Shown here: piece by piece, positions 11,033-21,923 of the stretch
Position numbering within the stretch: the stretch's first letter is position 1
Layout: each line of letters starts with the position of its first letter
Assembly: GCF_003369915.1 (NCBI RefSeq)
Contig: NW_022881603.1
Location: 32,237,522-32,301,521, forward strand
From: Drosophila miranda
Lineage: Eukaryota > Arthropoda > Insecta > Diptera > Drosophilidae
Reading direction: 5' to 3'
Length of the DNA stretch: 64,000 nt
Notes under the pieces: generated by a model
Database searches by the model: none
Told to the model about the DNA's origin: nothing
The model's input: the letters and a program-made list of their open reading frames with translations, nothing else
Translations under genes and position numbers: made by a program

Positions 11033-12167
11033 ATACCCGATACTCAAAATGAGTATTGGGGTATATTAGATTTGTGGTAAAAGTGGATGTGTGTAACGTC
11101 CAGAAGGAATCGTTTCCGACCCCATAAAGTATATATATTCTTGATCAGCATCAATAGCCGAGTCGATTGAGCCCTGTCTGTCTGTCCGTCTGTCCGTCGT
11201 CCGTCCGTCCGTCCGTCCGTCCGTCCGTCCGTCCGTCCCCTTCAGCGCCTAGTGCTCAAAGACTAAGAGCTAGAGCAACGATGTTTTGGATCCAGACATC
11301 TGTGATATGTCACTGCTACAAAAATATTTCAAAACTTTGCCCCGCCCACTTCCGCCCCCACAAAGGACGAAAATCTGTGGCATCCACATTTTTAAGGATA
11401 CGATAAAACCAAAAACGCAGAATCGTAGAGGATGACTATCTGTTCTAGAGTGTAAAGTCTCAACCAGATCGTATAATTATTATAGCCAGAATCAAGAAAA
11501 CAATTTCATTCTTTCTCGCTCTGTCTCTCTCTAACACACAGGTTTCATGGTCGGCTTTGCCAATTGCAAAATATGAGTTCAAGGATCTCAGAACCTCTAA
11601 GATCCAGAGCAACCAAATTTGGTATCCACACTCCTGTGATATCGGACCTTGACCGTTTCGTGTCCAAATTTCGCCACACCCCCTTCCGCCCCGCAAAGGA
11701 CGAAAATCTGGGGCATCCACAAATCTCAGAGACTATTAAGGCTAGAGTAACCAAATTTGGTATCCGCACTTCTGTTAGATCTCACTATAAAACGTATATC
11801 TCAGAATTTCGCTCCACCCCCTTCCGCCCCCACAAAGGACGAAAATCTGTTGCATCCACAACACATTGCACATATTGCACATTCGAGAAAACTAAAAACG
11901 CAGAATCATAGATAATGACCATATCTATCAGATTGCTGAATCTGGACCAGATCAGATAATTTTTATAGCCAAAAGGAACAAATCAATTTGCACTGGCTTC
12001 GCAGCGCCCGACGTCACGCTCAGACTGATTTTCTGTCTCTCTCGCACGCACTCTTTGTCGTGTGGTTCAATATTAGCGGCGTCTGCCGCAGGAGAGCCAT
12101 ACTGACTTAGTATCGGGTATAACTGTAGAGTTGCGGTGTACGCAGCAACTCACAACGTTCCCCCTCG
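11033..12167 (+). mobile_element. Helentron/DINE-1-type element nested in the retrotransposon
   Basis: Complete plus-strand copy of about 1135 bp, from the TATACCCGATACTC hairpin to the 3' hairpin and CCCCCTCG. It sits in a T-rich stretch of the retrotransposon's 3' region with T runs on both sides, fitting insertion into T-rich targets. It is therefore younger than the retrotransposon insertion. Confidence 0.92.
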
Positions 12168-12272
12168 TTTTTTTTAAAACACCCTTTTTTTTTTTGGTCT
12201 TTTCCCTTTTTTACTTGTTCTTGTTTTAAGTTACTTTCTTCTCCATTCTTCTTCTCTACTCTTCTTTTCTCC

Positions 12273-14340
12273 TCAATAACTAGCCCGGAATACCTCCTGC
12301 CGGTCGGTGGACACCAATAGCCGGTACCGGACGCCCCCGTCGTTGACCAGACGCTTCACCTTCCTCGCGGTTGGCTTTATCCGCGCGAGAGAGCGCGTGA
12401 CGACGGCCGGCCACTCCTCGCGGTTGGCTTTATCCGCGCCAGAGAGCGCGTGACGACGGCCGGCCACTCCTCGCGGTTGACGGCCCGCCACCGTGAGTTG
12501 TCCGCCGACCTCGTCTGGGGCCACGATGCCTGGCGCTGGAGCTCGGGCCGGCGCGCCTCCGCCCGCTCCCCTGGGCACGACGCCTGTCGGCCCAGCTTCG
12601 GACGCTCGCCCTGGCCGGGCTCCGGCCATCGCCAAGGACCTCTCTCCCATGGCTCAGGTGAGTGTTGTTCCGCGGCCTCGTCCTTCTTCGCTTCCGCCGT
12701 TGCTCTTGCGCCGTCATCCGCTTCGCCGTCGGCCGCCACCTCGGCTTCGGGCGCCGCCGCTGGGCCCTCCGCCGTCAGTGATGTTGGCGTGTTCGTCGTG
12801 CCCTCCGTCTCGACCTCTGCCGTCCTCCCGGGCGCCTCCTCGGGCACCTCTTCGGCGGTGGGTGCCACCGCTGGGCCTGTCGACTCCTGTGGCCGTGCCC
12901 GCCGCCTCGGGTCCCGCTCGTCACTGGCGCGTGGTGCCTCCTCCCACAGTCGAGCCTCCCTCGCTTCTTGCCCGGGCTGCTGGGGCGCGGGCCCAGAGGC
13001 CCACGATATGTGCAGCGTTTGCACGTGCCACATCATGCCGTCTCGCACCGCGGAGCGCACCTCCTGCGAGACGAACGGCCCGATGGCGGCTCCCTGTGGC
13101 CCGTGCCAGTGCTGCTGCTGCTGATGCTGCTGCTGCTGACGCTGCTGCTGCTGCTGCTGCTGACGCTGCTGCTGCTGCTGCTGCTGCTGACGCTGCTGCT
13201 GCTGCTGCTGATGCTGCTGCTGCTGACCCCTTGGCCGCGCGCGTCGTCAGCCGGCGGCCGACGCCGGAACAGCTCTTCCTCTGCCCCGGTGACGGTGGGG
13301 CCTGCGGCCGTGGCTCCTCCTCGGACTCGACGTGTTCAGGGGGTGGCTGCCAGAGCTCCTCCTCCTCCACCTCGGCTCGTCGTAGCCTCTCCTGGCGCTG
13401 GTGGGCACTCCGCCTCCTCCTCGTCGCTGGAGATCACCGCCAGCCCGCCGGCCGCGCCCTCCGCCCGCGTCGCCCTTGCCTTCTCCGCTTCCGCCCGCAG
13501 ACGCGCCGTCTCCCTTCGCTCCGCTGCGTCGACCCGGCTAATACACCGCCATTGGTGCGCGACGTCTCGCTCGTGGCGCTCCGCCTCCGCTTCTTGCGCC
13601 GCCTTTTCAGCCTCCTGCGTGGCCTTCAGCCTCTTTGCCAGCGTCAAGGCGTCCTCCCATACACGCCGTTGTCTCCGCTCCTCCGCCGCCGCGGCCAGCG
13701 CGAACCGCCGGTGCCATTCCGCGAGGCGTCGTGCCTCAGCGGCCGCGTTATCTTCCGCGATGTCGGCCTGCGTTGACTGCGGCTCTTTGACCGCGGTCTC
13801 GATCGGCGTTGTCTGCGGCTCTTTGACCGCGGTTTCGGCCGGCGTTGGCTGCGGCTCCTCGACCTGTGGGTCTGTCGGCCGCTGATCCCCTCGCCGCGCC
13901 GTCGACCTCCCCCTTGTGCGTGCCGACGACTCCTCTTCCTTGGCCGTACGCGTCGAACGCGTGGACGCCCGCTTCGAGGCCCGCTCACTGGGCTCCTCCT
14001 TCCGCGTCTCCGTGCGCCCCCTCCTTCCTCCCTCAGGCCGCTCCTCGCGCTTACTGGGGTGGGGCTTCTCGCGCTTGTCGGTGCGGGGCTCTTCGTGCCT
14101 GCTGGTCCGGGGCTCCTCGCGATTGCCGGTGCGGGACTCCTCGCGTCTGCTGGTGCGGGGCTCCTTGCTACTGCTGGTCCGGGGCTCCTCGCGCTTGGGG
14201 TGGGGCTCCTCGCGTCTGCGTTCTCTCCGTGGCGCCGGCTCCCAGCTCACCAATTCTAGGTCACTTTCCGCCTCGGTGTACCCCGGCGATATCCTGATAC
14301 ACATATGATATACATAGCCTGATACCCGCGGCGAATCCAT
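12273..14340 (-). pseudogene. Extra 3' ORF of the retrotransposon: charged, repeat-rich protein
   Basis: Unrecognised. It starts MDSPRVSGYVYHMCIRISPG at 14340 and would be about 690 residues if the frame changes near 13350, 13100 and 12450 are sequence lesions. Domains seen: residues about 35-110 are tandem EEPRTS/EEPRTD-like hexa- to octapeptides, then a basic RS/RR-rich part, two TAVKEPQ repeats, an Ala/Glu/Arg-rich helix (residues about 200-300, likely coiled coil), an acidic patch SSDEEEAE, a (CAG)n tract at 13110-13227 read as poly-Gln or poly-Ala depending on frame, an acidic Pro/Ala region, and a C-terminal end ARKVKRLVNDGGVRYRLL. It occupies the env position but has no signal peptide or membrane segment. 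It could be a gag-like or captured host-derived gene. Function unknown. Confidence 0.55.
13110..13227. repeat. (CTG/CAG)n trinucleotide tract
   Basis: Near-pure CTG repeats interrupted by CTGACG and CTGATG. On the element's coding strand this is CAG, giving poly-Gln with Arg and His interruptions in one frame and poly-Ala/Ser in another. It is inside the extra ORF. Confidence 0.95.
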
Positions 14341-15391
14341 TTTCGCTGCTCCGCTAGGTACCTCATTAAATGCTGCTGCATCTTACCCTTTTTCTTTTTT
14401 CCACGTGGTCAACTTTTGAAAAGACCTGATCGAGCGCTGCTCCCTCCCGCCTTTATAAGGCCGGTGTTCACCGTTCCATGTAACGGTGCCTTACATGGGC
14501 CCGTGGGACGGCTCTCTCTTGCCTTCCAGCTGGCTCTCTCGCTCGCTCCCGTTTTGAAAGTTATCCGCGCCTCTCGCCGCGTTAACCCTAGGGTGCCCCC
14601 TAATTTTGTTAGCTTTCCTCCGGTTCCCACTTTTCTTCCTTTTCCCCTTTTTTTTTTTTTTTTATTTGGCCCTTTCTACTTTCAGGTCTGGCGACGTGTT
14701 GCCCGGCTCACCTCGGATCTGGTAAGCCTCCTGAGTTCTTGGGTTCCTCATCTCACCTTGCCTTTCTTCCAGCCCGTCCTTGGGTTCCAGTCCAGGGTGC
14801 TGACCGATCTCCCAGCCCGTGACCAATAGGTCCTCCGACCTTTCGCCCGTGCTGCCAAACATCGGCCCGCCCCCGTGGCCAGCTCCGCCCGTCTCTGGAT
14901 CGGCTTAGACGCGGATGTCACCCCCGTGCAGCGCCTCGGACCCAGGGATCATCCGATTCCCCAGCCGGTAGACCGCGCATGGGCGGCATCCGCTTTTGTC
15001 CCGCCATCCCCGACGTTAGCAGCTGGCTTCTATGCCCTGGACCCGGACCCGAACTTCTGCTCATCTCGGAACCCCCTTCTCGGGCGCCCCCTCGTCCGTC
15101 GAAGCCCCCCCCCCCCCCCCCCCGGGATAGTGGTAACCCGGGTGTCTTCTACCTTCTTTGCCTTTGATCAGTTCCAATTGGCTGACGAGCTGATCCTCCT
15201 TTTTTTTTTTCTTGTAGGTCCAGCTGTATTGGTCCGTCGGCCGCCGTCTGCTGCTCCGTTTTACTGAACCTTAGTTGTAAGAGCATCCTGTACGGCCTTG
15301 TCCTGCGTGGCATCAAGTTGGGCCACCCGCTCCTCCCTTGTGGGCGATTCATGTCCTGCGTGACACGCGTGGTTCTTAGTTTTATTGAACC
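14341..15391 (-). other. Retrotransposon region between integrase and the extra ORF
   Basis: About 1 kb without a convincing reading frame on the element's strand. It contains a T run (14650-14664) and a C run (about 15106-15123). It may hold splice signals for a subgenomic transcript of the 3' ORF, as in env-bearing gypsy elements, but I could not pick a specific acceptor with confidence. Confidence 0.4.
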
Positions 15392-15450
15392 TTAGTTGTA
15401 AGAGTAACTCGTACGACCTTGTCCTGCGTGGCATCCAGCTGGGACTCTCC
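15261..15450. repeat. Direct repeat of about 70 bp
   Basis: The text TTAGTTGTAAGAG and the following CTTGTCCTGCGTGGCATC occur twice, at about 15268-15325 and 15389-15446, offset by about 120 bases. The second copy is at the 3' end of the integrase ORF (the RTRTT/DARQD-type tail), so the first looks like a duplicated end of pol. Confidence 0.8.
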
Positions 15451-16835
15451 TTTCTGCCCCTGCCGTTAGTCTCTGTCTTCCGTGCTCGTCCACCCTTCTC
15501 CGTATGCCTTGCCCGTTGTCCCTCCTTGTGCGTCGTCTACGTTTCGGCTCCCGGGCCTGTTTTGGGGGTTCCTTCCCGGGTTGTGGCTTCAGGTCCCCTA
15601 TGTGCGCGGTCCGCGTCCGTTTCTCGCTGTCCTTCTTTAAGTTACAAACGACCGGGGACACGAAATCCATTATGGTGTAGGGCCCGTCATATTTCGGGGC
15701 CAGTTTTGCCGCAAACCCTTCGGCCGCGTTGGATAGATGGTGTTGCTTGGCCCATACCTTGTCTCCAATCGTGGGTTTCCACGCTCTCCTCCTCAGGCTA
15801 TAATACCTCGCCTGGTCCTGCGCCGCTCTTTCGAGATTCCGCCTCACCAGTTGAAACACCTCTCTCAACTTGGCCGCGTTCTCGTCCAGAGTGTGCGTGC
15901 CCTGTCCTGTGCCAAGCGTTTCGTCATCGTATAGAGCCTTTGGTAGCCTCGGCTCTCTCCCTTGGACCACGAACGCCGGCGAGTACCCGGTGGATTCGGA
16001 CACCCCTGAATTGACGGCCAACATTATCTCTGGCCATTTCTCATCCCAGTTCCTCTGGTTCCCTTCGGTGAACTGAGCTATCATAGTTTTCACTGTCCGA
16101 TTAGTTCGCTCCGTCGGGTTCTCCTGCGGCGTGTACGGCGCCGTGAACTGATGCCGTACACCCATCTGCTCCAAAAACCTCTTAAAAGCTCTACTGGTGA
16201 ACTGGACGCCATTATCCGTGATCACCACCTTCGGCACGCCAAACCGGGACACGATGCGCTCTCGGAACGCTTTCGTTAGTGCTTCCGCAGTGGCCTTTCA
16301 CAAGGGGACCAACTCGGTCCATTTCGAGAACCGATCCACCATCACCAATAACATGGCATTCCATGCTTTGACCTGGGCAGAGGGCCCACGAAGTCGGCAC
16401 ACACCGTTGCCACGGCTCTTCTGGCACTTGTGTCAGCATTTTCCCGGCCGCCTGCAGTTGACTTGGTTTGTAGCGTATGCAGCTTTCACACTTTCTCACG
16501 TATGTCCTCACATCTCGGTGCATCCCCGGCCAGTAGTATCGGGCGGCTACTCGGGCCATCGTCCTTCTGCCGCCCGCGTGCCCCGCCTCCGCCGAGTCGT
16601 GATTCTCTCTTATAACTCTCTCTCTTAGATCCTTCGGTACGCATAACTTCCATGATGCTATCTCTTCTTCTCCAGCCGGTGCGGGATGTGCCGGTATATC
16701 CGGCCTGCTTCCTCGACGTAATCCGGATATTTCCTCGGTTCCGTCCTCATCCTCTCTTTGACCTTTTGAATCCATCCGCACTCTGCCTCCGGTTCGTGTC
16801 CCTTTTCTGCTTCCTCCTCGGTGGTTCTCAGTCAT
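15392..16835 (-). pseudogene. Integrase domain of the gypsy-type pol
   Basis: Integrase inserts the cDNA into the host genome. The N-terminal part (16835 downwards) has the zinc-binding HHCC region, recognisable in HAGGRRTMARVAARYYWPGM and KCESCIRYKP. The catalytic core is split over frames: the part at 15392-16252 has FGVPKVVITDNGVQFTSRAF and, 35 residues after the second catalytic Asp, the Glu in PQENPTERTNRT, the D,D(35)E pattern. The C-terminal region follows (TIGDKVWAKQHHLSNA). A frameshift near 16250-16400 separates the two halves, so this copy would not make an intact enzyme. It lies downstream of RNase H, as expected for gypsy-type elements. Confidence 0.9.
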
Positions 16836-18190
16836 CGCTCCGCCAATGGCTGTCGGGACAGTGCATCCGCCACTACGTTCAGCTGCCCTTTCCTATATGC
16901 CACTTCGAAGTCGTATTGTTGTAGCTCCAGCGCCCACCTGGCGATCCTCCCTGTTGGGCTCTCGATGCTGTTCAACCATTTCAACGCCATGTGATCCGTG
17001 ACCACCTTGAAATGGTATCCCTCCATATAGGGCTTTAGCTTTCTTATAGCCCATACAATGGCCAGACACTCCTTTTCAGTCGCCGAATAGTTCTTTTCTG
17101 CGCTATTCAGAGTCCTACTGGCGTATGAGATGACCCTCTCGCCCTTCTCCGTCTCTTGCGTCAGGATCGCCCCCAGTCCGTAGTCGCTGGCGTCCGTCTG
17201 GAGCACGAATTTCTTTGAGAAATCTGGGCATGCCAACACCGGATCTGCTGTCAGCCGACTTTTTACGTCCTCGAACGCTTGTTGCTGTTCCGTTGACCAT
17301 TCCCACTTGGCCTTCTTCTTCAGCAAAGTGCTGAGGGGCTGCACCAACGTGGCGAATCCCTTTACGAAACGCCGGTACCAGGAGGCCACGCCCAAGTATT
17401 GTCGTAGCTCTTTGACACTCGCTGGCGGCTGCAACTCCTTAATGGCCGCCACTTTCTCGGGATCGGTGCAGATTCCGTCTCCCGTTACCAAATGCCCCAG
17501 GTAACGTAGCTCCTTCCTAAAAAATTGACACTTGTCCACATTTAGGCGCAAGTTGGCGTTCTTTAACCGTCGAAAGACTTCTTCGAGGTTGCGCTTGTGC
17601 TCCTCCTCGGTACGGCCGATGACAATGATGTCGTCTTGGTACGCGAACGCGTGTGGCATCATCTAGGGGCCTATCACCTGGTCCAATGCCCTCTCCCCCT
17701 ATCACCTTCCACTGGAACAGCCCTTTGCCGGGCACCGTGAACGCGGTGAACTTTCTACTGCCTTCCTCCAGTGGTGTCTGCCAATATCCGTCCTTTAAGT
17801 CCAAGCTACTGATGAACCGTGCCTCCCTGAGCTGGTCCAAAATATAGTCTATTCTTGGCATGGGGTACGCATCCTTGATGGACTTCGCGTTTATCTGTCT
17901 GAAGTCCACGCATAATCTCCACTTTCCCGTCTTCTTTTTGACCATCACGATGGGTGAACTGTACGGGCTCTTCGATGGCTCAATACACCCTCTTTCCAGC
18001 AGTTCGTCAACCTGTTGGTTGATTTCGGCTTGCATCTTGGGATTTTTGGGATAGTAGCGCTGTTTGACCGGCTGTGCATCACTCATAGAGATCGTGTGTG
18101 TAGCTATGTTCGACACTCCCTTCAGTTCTCGGAACTCTTCCAACTCCTTTGCCAGGAAGTTTTCAACCGACCCCTCCTCCGCTTGCGTTC
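16836..18190 (-). pseudogene. Reverse transcriptase and RNase H of the gypsy-type pol
   Basis: Copies the element's RNA into DNA and degrades the RNA strand. RT motifs in order: CIEPSKSPYSSPIVMVKKK, WRLCVDFRQINAKSI, ISSLDLKDGYWQTPLE, then FAYQDDIIVIG (the Y-x-DD catalytic centre is YQDD), LGHLVTGDGI. The RNase H part starts at FVLQTDASDYGLGAIL and includes ATEKECLAIVWAI and VVTDHMALKWL, ending ALSRQPLAER. Between FQWKV (about 17718) and MMPHAFAYQDD (17662) the block that normally reads MPFGL is absent and the frame changes, so a piece of the fingers/palm is deleted. Family identity is certain; the enzyme is dead in this copy. Confidence 0.93.
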
Positions 18191-18357
18191 CGTCGGATGC
18201 GGGCTCGACAGACCTTCCCGTGTTCGCTACCACCGCCACTGACAGCTTCTCCTCCACCCGCCCCTGGCGGTGGCCTCTCGCCGGGATCACAATCCTGTGT
18301 CCCGCACAGGTCACCTCTGCTCCGACCGCGGCGAGGAAATCCCATCCCAGAACCAGC

Positions 18358-18720
18358 TCATCTATTACTCCGGGCAACACGAGAAGCGGGATTGTAACGA
18401 TCTTGTCCCCGAAGGCCAGCTCCACCTCGATCTGGAATTGATTTCTCGGCTGCGTCCGTCAGCCAGCCGCACCAGCTTCCTCGTCTCTTTCTGTCGCCCC
18501 TCTTCCCCAGTCTACTCGCCGCCTCGCAGCTGATAAAACTGCTTGTCGCCCCGGTATCGACCGTTGCTTTCCAGTTGCTGCCCGCGATCCTCACTACCGC
18601 CGACAGCTGGACATCCTCCTCCGTGAGTTCTCCTATGAGCTTTGGGGGGCTTCGTCTTGCGACCCTGGCATGGCCCTTCGCGGCTTGGGTCGCGGGGCGT
18701 TTCCCGCTTTCTGGCAGCAC
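18358..18720 (-). pseudogene. Aspartic protease region of the gypsy-type pol
   Basis: The retroviral-type protease active site is seen as ATVDTGATSSFIS at about 18525-18570, with the flanking LSAVVRIAGSNWKATVDTG. A second conserved stretch (ELVLGWDFLAAVGAEV, about 18290-18340) is in the frame that leads into RT. The two are separated by a frame change near 18440, either a lesion or a programmed shift; a lesion is likelier because other parts of the element are also broken. Confidence 0.8.
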
Positions 18721-19886
18721 TGCATGTCGGGGCTCCTACCTTGCCGCACCTCCAGCAGAATGTTATAGGTCGGCCATCGCATGCTTGTGCCCAATGGCGG
18801 TCACTTCCACATCGTCGACACGCCTGGGCTGCGTTTTTCACGAACCCAGCCTCTATGTTCGTGTTCGCTTGGTCGTCCCGCCGCGTTGGGACCGGCCTTT
18901 TTTCCCTTGTCGAATCAGAGTTGGCTGTCGTGTCGCCCTGGCAGCGGCGACATATCTCCGTTACTGCCGGACGAGCGAACGGATTGTTTGCTTTTGCCTT
19001 ATTCGCCGGACACTCCCGTTGGAACTCCAGCCGGTCCCTCTCCAGAGCCTCAAACTCGTCGGCCAGCGTCATCATGTGATCAAGGTCTCTGCACCTATGT
19101 GGCCGGATGAACACCCTCAGATCGGGCATGCTGTTGTCTCTAATGAGCTCCAACTGCTCTTCGGGCGTGCATTTTTAGTGGCCGCATAAGGGTCTGCATC
19201 TCCACCATGTAGTCCTTGAATGGCTCTCCCCATCTTTGCTTCCTCAACCTCACCTCCTGGAGTAATTTTTCAAAATACCCCCTCGGCAGGAAGTATGCTT
19301 GGAAGCTACGCGCAAATGCGTCCCATGTCTGCCACTGCCTGTTGTTGGCTACAAACCACATGAGCGCCCGATCCACTCCCTGACCTGTTTGGCGACGTGA
19401 GCAAAACTCGAACTGGGCGGTCTCGTGGTTTGACCATCTAGTCCCCGTCGACGATCCTCCCTGCTCTCCCTTCTTCCAATCCCTGTGGGTTTCTCGCGCC
19501 CCTTGCTCCGGCTGTGCTGGCCTGGTTGGCCTCTCCCACTCTCTGCCCGCGGTCGGCTAGGCGACCGGCTTTTCACCGGGACCGCCAGGCTCGCGATGAG
19601 CTCCTCTGGGGTCTCGGACGGCCGTCTCCACAGCGTTACTTGCTCCGCACTGGCCGGCAGCGTCAGGCGCTCGTATGGATCCGCCCGTCCTCCATTTGGG
19701 CCGCGGTCGCGGCTCCTCCGCCTTCATCTCCCAGGCCTCGAGCGCGTCCGCATACTCCGGTTCCTCTCCGTGTTTCTCTATCCACTCCTTGAAGATTCGG
19801 CGCATCTCGGTCAGCGTGCCTTCCAATCGAAGACCGCACGCCCGCGCGCACTGGACAAGTCCTCTTTCCTCAATGAATGAACCCAT
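18721..19886 (-). pseudogene. Gag of the gypsy-type element
   Basis: Structural protein that packages the RNA. A start at 19886 (MGSFIEERGLVQCARACG) lies about 85 bases after the primer-binding site. A capsid-like part reads WDAFARSFQAYFLPRGYFEKL (first 20 residues typical of arthropod gypsy gag) and LVEMQTLMRPLK-like text at 19140-19376. Near 18760-18830 a zinc knuckle C-x2-C-x4-H-x4-C is seen in CRRCGSDRHWAQAC, followed by a second Cys pair CWRCGK. At least three frame changes (near 19560, 19370 and 19150) break it. Gag is identified by position and knuckle rather than by overall similarity. Confidence 0.8.
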
Positions 19887-19971
19887 CGTCGGCTCCTCAT
19901 TTTTATGCCCTAGCGATACCAAACTCAATACGCCCTTCCCAAATGCACTTTGTCTTTTGCTTGTCGAGAGG

Positions 19972-19987
19972 CCCACGTTGGGCGCCA
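19972..19987 (-). other. Primer-binding site, tRNA-Lys
   Basis: On the minus strand this reads TGGCGCCCAACGTGGG, the complement of the 3' end of Drosophila tRNA-Lys(CTT) including CCA, as I recall it. It starts two bases after the 5' LTR. Confidence 0.88.
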
Positions 19988-19989
19988 GT

Positions 19990-20938
19990 TGTTACGATCC
20001 GTTCTTTTCCGTCTGATGCAGCTGGGCTGGCTCAGCGGTCGGTAGGCTCGCTGCAACAATATTTGTATGTTGCCCGACGACAAGTAAGAAGGCACGGGTT
20101 GGGTCTTGTACTGGTATGCTAGTATGCTTTATTGGTATCTTAAGTCTATCTTACGCTATTCCGACTCCGGTGCGGGTTCTCCTCGTGGTTTTCCTCCGTG
20201 GTTCGATGAGCGTGGCGCTCCCTGGGCCCCCACGGCGTCGCCGAGCGTGGCACCGCCGGCTCTACTGACTGGGGCTAGCGATTCTTGGCACGCGGCCCAA
20301 ATCCGCCTCTCAGTCAGGCGCCTGACGCGTTCGCTCTCACTCGACTCCCTTGGCTTTTCGGCCCGAGGGTGCCTCACTCCTGGTGGGTTGCGCGTCAAGC
20401 GTGGCACCGTTGGTTCAAGGGATTGGGGTCTTTTGGCTCTTGGCTGCACGCTCGAGTCCGCCTCTCAATCCTCACACAACGTGTTCGCTTTCTAACGCTC
20501 TTTTCCCTTCGCTTGGTCTCACTCTTGTCACTCACTGTGCACTTCACTCTCGCTAGCTCCGTTTGCTGACTCTCCTTGTTCTGGTCGCGGCCCTCCTCTT
20601 ATAGGCTCGCTTCTGCGTCAGCGCCGCCGATGCCGCCTGGCGCTAACGGCACTTTCCGCCAGGCGGTGCCCGTATTTTTCCATCGGCGGTCCTTCATTCC
20701 CTTGTCGCTTTCCAACGGGACCTGGCTGGTGGCGTGATCTCATGACCATATTTGGTCGTGCGCTGGGCCACTGCGGCCGATCCCGTCATCCGCGGCTCTC
20801 TCTCCAGGGGTCCTCCCTCTCATCTTGGGTCCCGGGAGAGCTCTCCTCGGGAATTCGCCGCCTCCGGATATCCCCGGATAACGGCCGTTAGCGCTTAACC
20901 CTGCACTGCCCCTACGTGTGGGAATACCTTTCCTCACA
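19990..20938 (-). repeat. 5' LTR of the gypsy-type element
   Basis: 949 bases, TGTTACGATCC...CCTCACA on the plus strand, pairing with 9472-10428. It should hold the element's promoter and RNA start. The right flank ACACACACGTAG together with the left flank TAACAC gives the 4-bp target duplication ACAC. Confidence 0.93.
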
Positions 20939-21563
20939 ACACACACGTAGCATAGGCGGCTTTGCTTAGAGTAAAACATTAGCGCCTAGATCTTAGAGAC
21001 TACAAAAGCTAGAGCAACCAAATTTGGTATCCACACTCCTAATATATCGGACCGAGACGAGTTTGTTCCAAAATTTCGCCACACCCCTTCCGACCTCCGC
21101 AAAGGACGAAAATCTGGGGATATTCAAAAATCTCAGATTCTATTAAGGCTAGAGTAACCAAATTTGGTATCCGCACTCCTGTTAGATCTCACTAAAAAAC
21201 GTATATCTCAGAATTTCGCCCCACCCTTTTCCGCCCCCACAAAGGACGAAAATCTGTTGCATCCACAATATTTGCACATTCGAGAAAACTAACAACGCAG
21301 AATCATAGATAATGACCATATCTATCAGATTGCTGAATCTGGATCAGATCAGATCATTTTTATAGCCAAAAGGAACAAATCAATTTGCACTGGCTACGCA
21401 GCCCCGACGTCACGCTCAGACTGATTTTCTGTCTCTCTCGCACGCACTCGTTGTCGTGTCGTTTAATATTAGCTGCGTCTGCCGGAGGAGAGCCATACTG
21501 ACTTAGTATCGGTTATAACTGTAGAGTTGCGGTCTCCGCAGCAACTCACAAACGTTCCCCTCG
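20939..21563 (+). mobile_element. Helentron, right part (continuation of 8962-9471)
   Basis: Continues the Helentron interrupted at 9471, through the CAGAATCATAGAT motif, the subterminal repeat and the 3' hairpin to CCCCTCG at 21563. The variant text CACGTAGCATAGGCGG is shared only with the inverted copy near 24690. Confidence 0.9.
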
Positions 21564-21923
21564 TTTATTGTTGTTTATTTTTATTAAGAAATACAAATAT
21601 TCTTTTGTTTCGGGAACCCATCTAGATATTCTATGGCTACTGAATGGGGATAGGCAATTTGAGAACCAAATATGTAGAACTTAAGCCAACAAACATTTTG
21701 CGGGTGAACGTGAACCCCTGCTTTGGATTCTGTTGAAGCTTTCGGGGTTTGTGGTGGCGAGGGGAAGAGGGGATTTGATTCCGGTCTAATGCCTAATTAA
21801 AATAATATCGTAATTAATTGCATATTATACACATATAAATTGTACATGGGATAGATACAATAGATGTTTGCTATTGGATCGATAATGAAGCACATTTGTA
21901 TGGAGGACGGAACATTGCTTTAT
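21564..21923 (-). repeat. Host spacer segment S, copy 3 (inverted)
   Basis: Reverse complement of the segment at 711-1066 and 2210-2566, again between a Helentron 3' hairpin end and a Helentron 5' end. This shows the same Helentron-spacer-Helentron arrangement exists about 20 kb away in opposite orientation. Confidence 0.85.

Larger units (their letters stand above)
9472..20938 (-). mobile_element. Gypsy-superfamily LTR retrotransposon, full-length but mutated
   Basis: An 11.5-kb element on the minus strand, including a 1.1-kb Helentron inside. It has two LTRs, a primer-binding site matching tRNA-Lys, a polypurine tract, gag with a zinc knuckle, protease, reverse transcriptase, RNase H and integrase in gypsy order, and a further ORF between integrase and the 3' LTR. 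The flanks share a 4-bp duplication, ACAC. The empty site is visible in a sister Helentron at about 24700. The tRNA-Lys primer and long internal region recall the Osvaldo/Ulysses group, but I cannot assign it without a database search. Frameshifts in gag, pro and IN and a deletion in RT make this copy defective. Confidence 0.93.

Noticed and set aside
12493..13776. 427-codon open frame on the plus strand
   Set aside because: GC-rich shadow of the minus-strand retrotransposon ORF; Pro/Arg/Ala-rich with no domain.
19972..19987. Possible tRNA-Lys gene fragment
   Set aside because: Only 16 bases complementary to the tRNA 3' end, placed next to an LTR; it is a primer-binding site. The same holds for 46043-46060.
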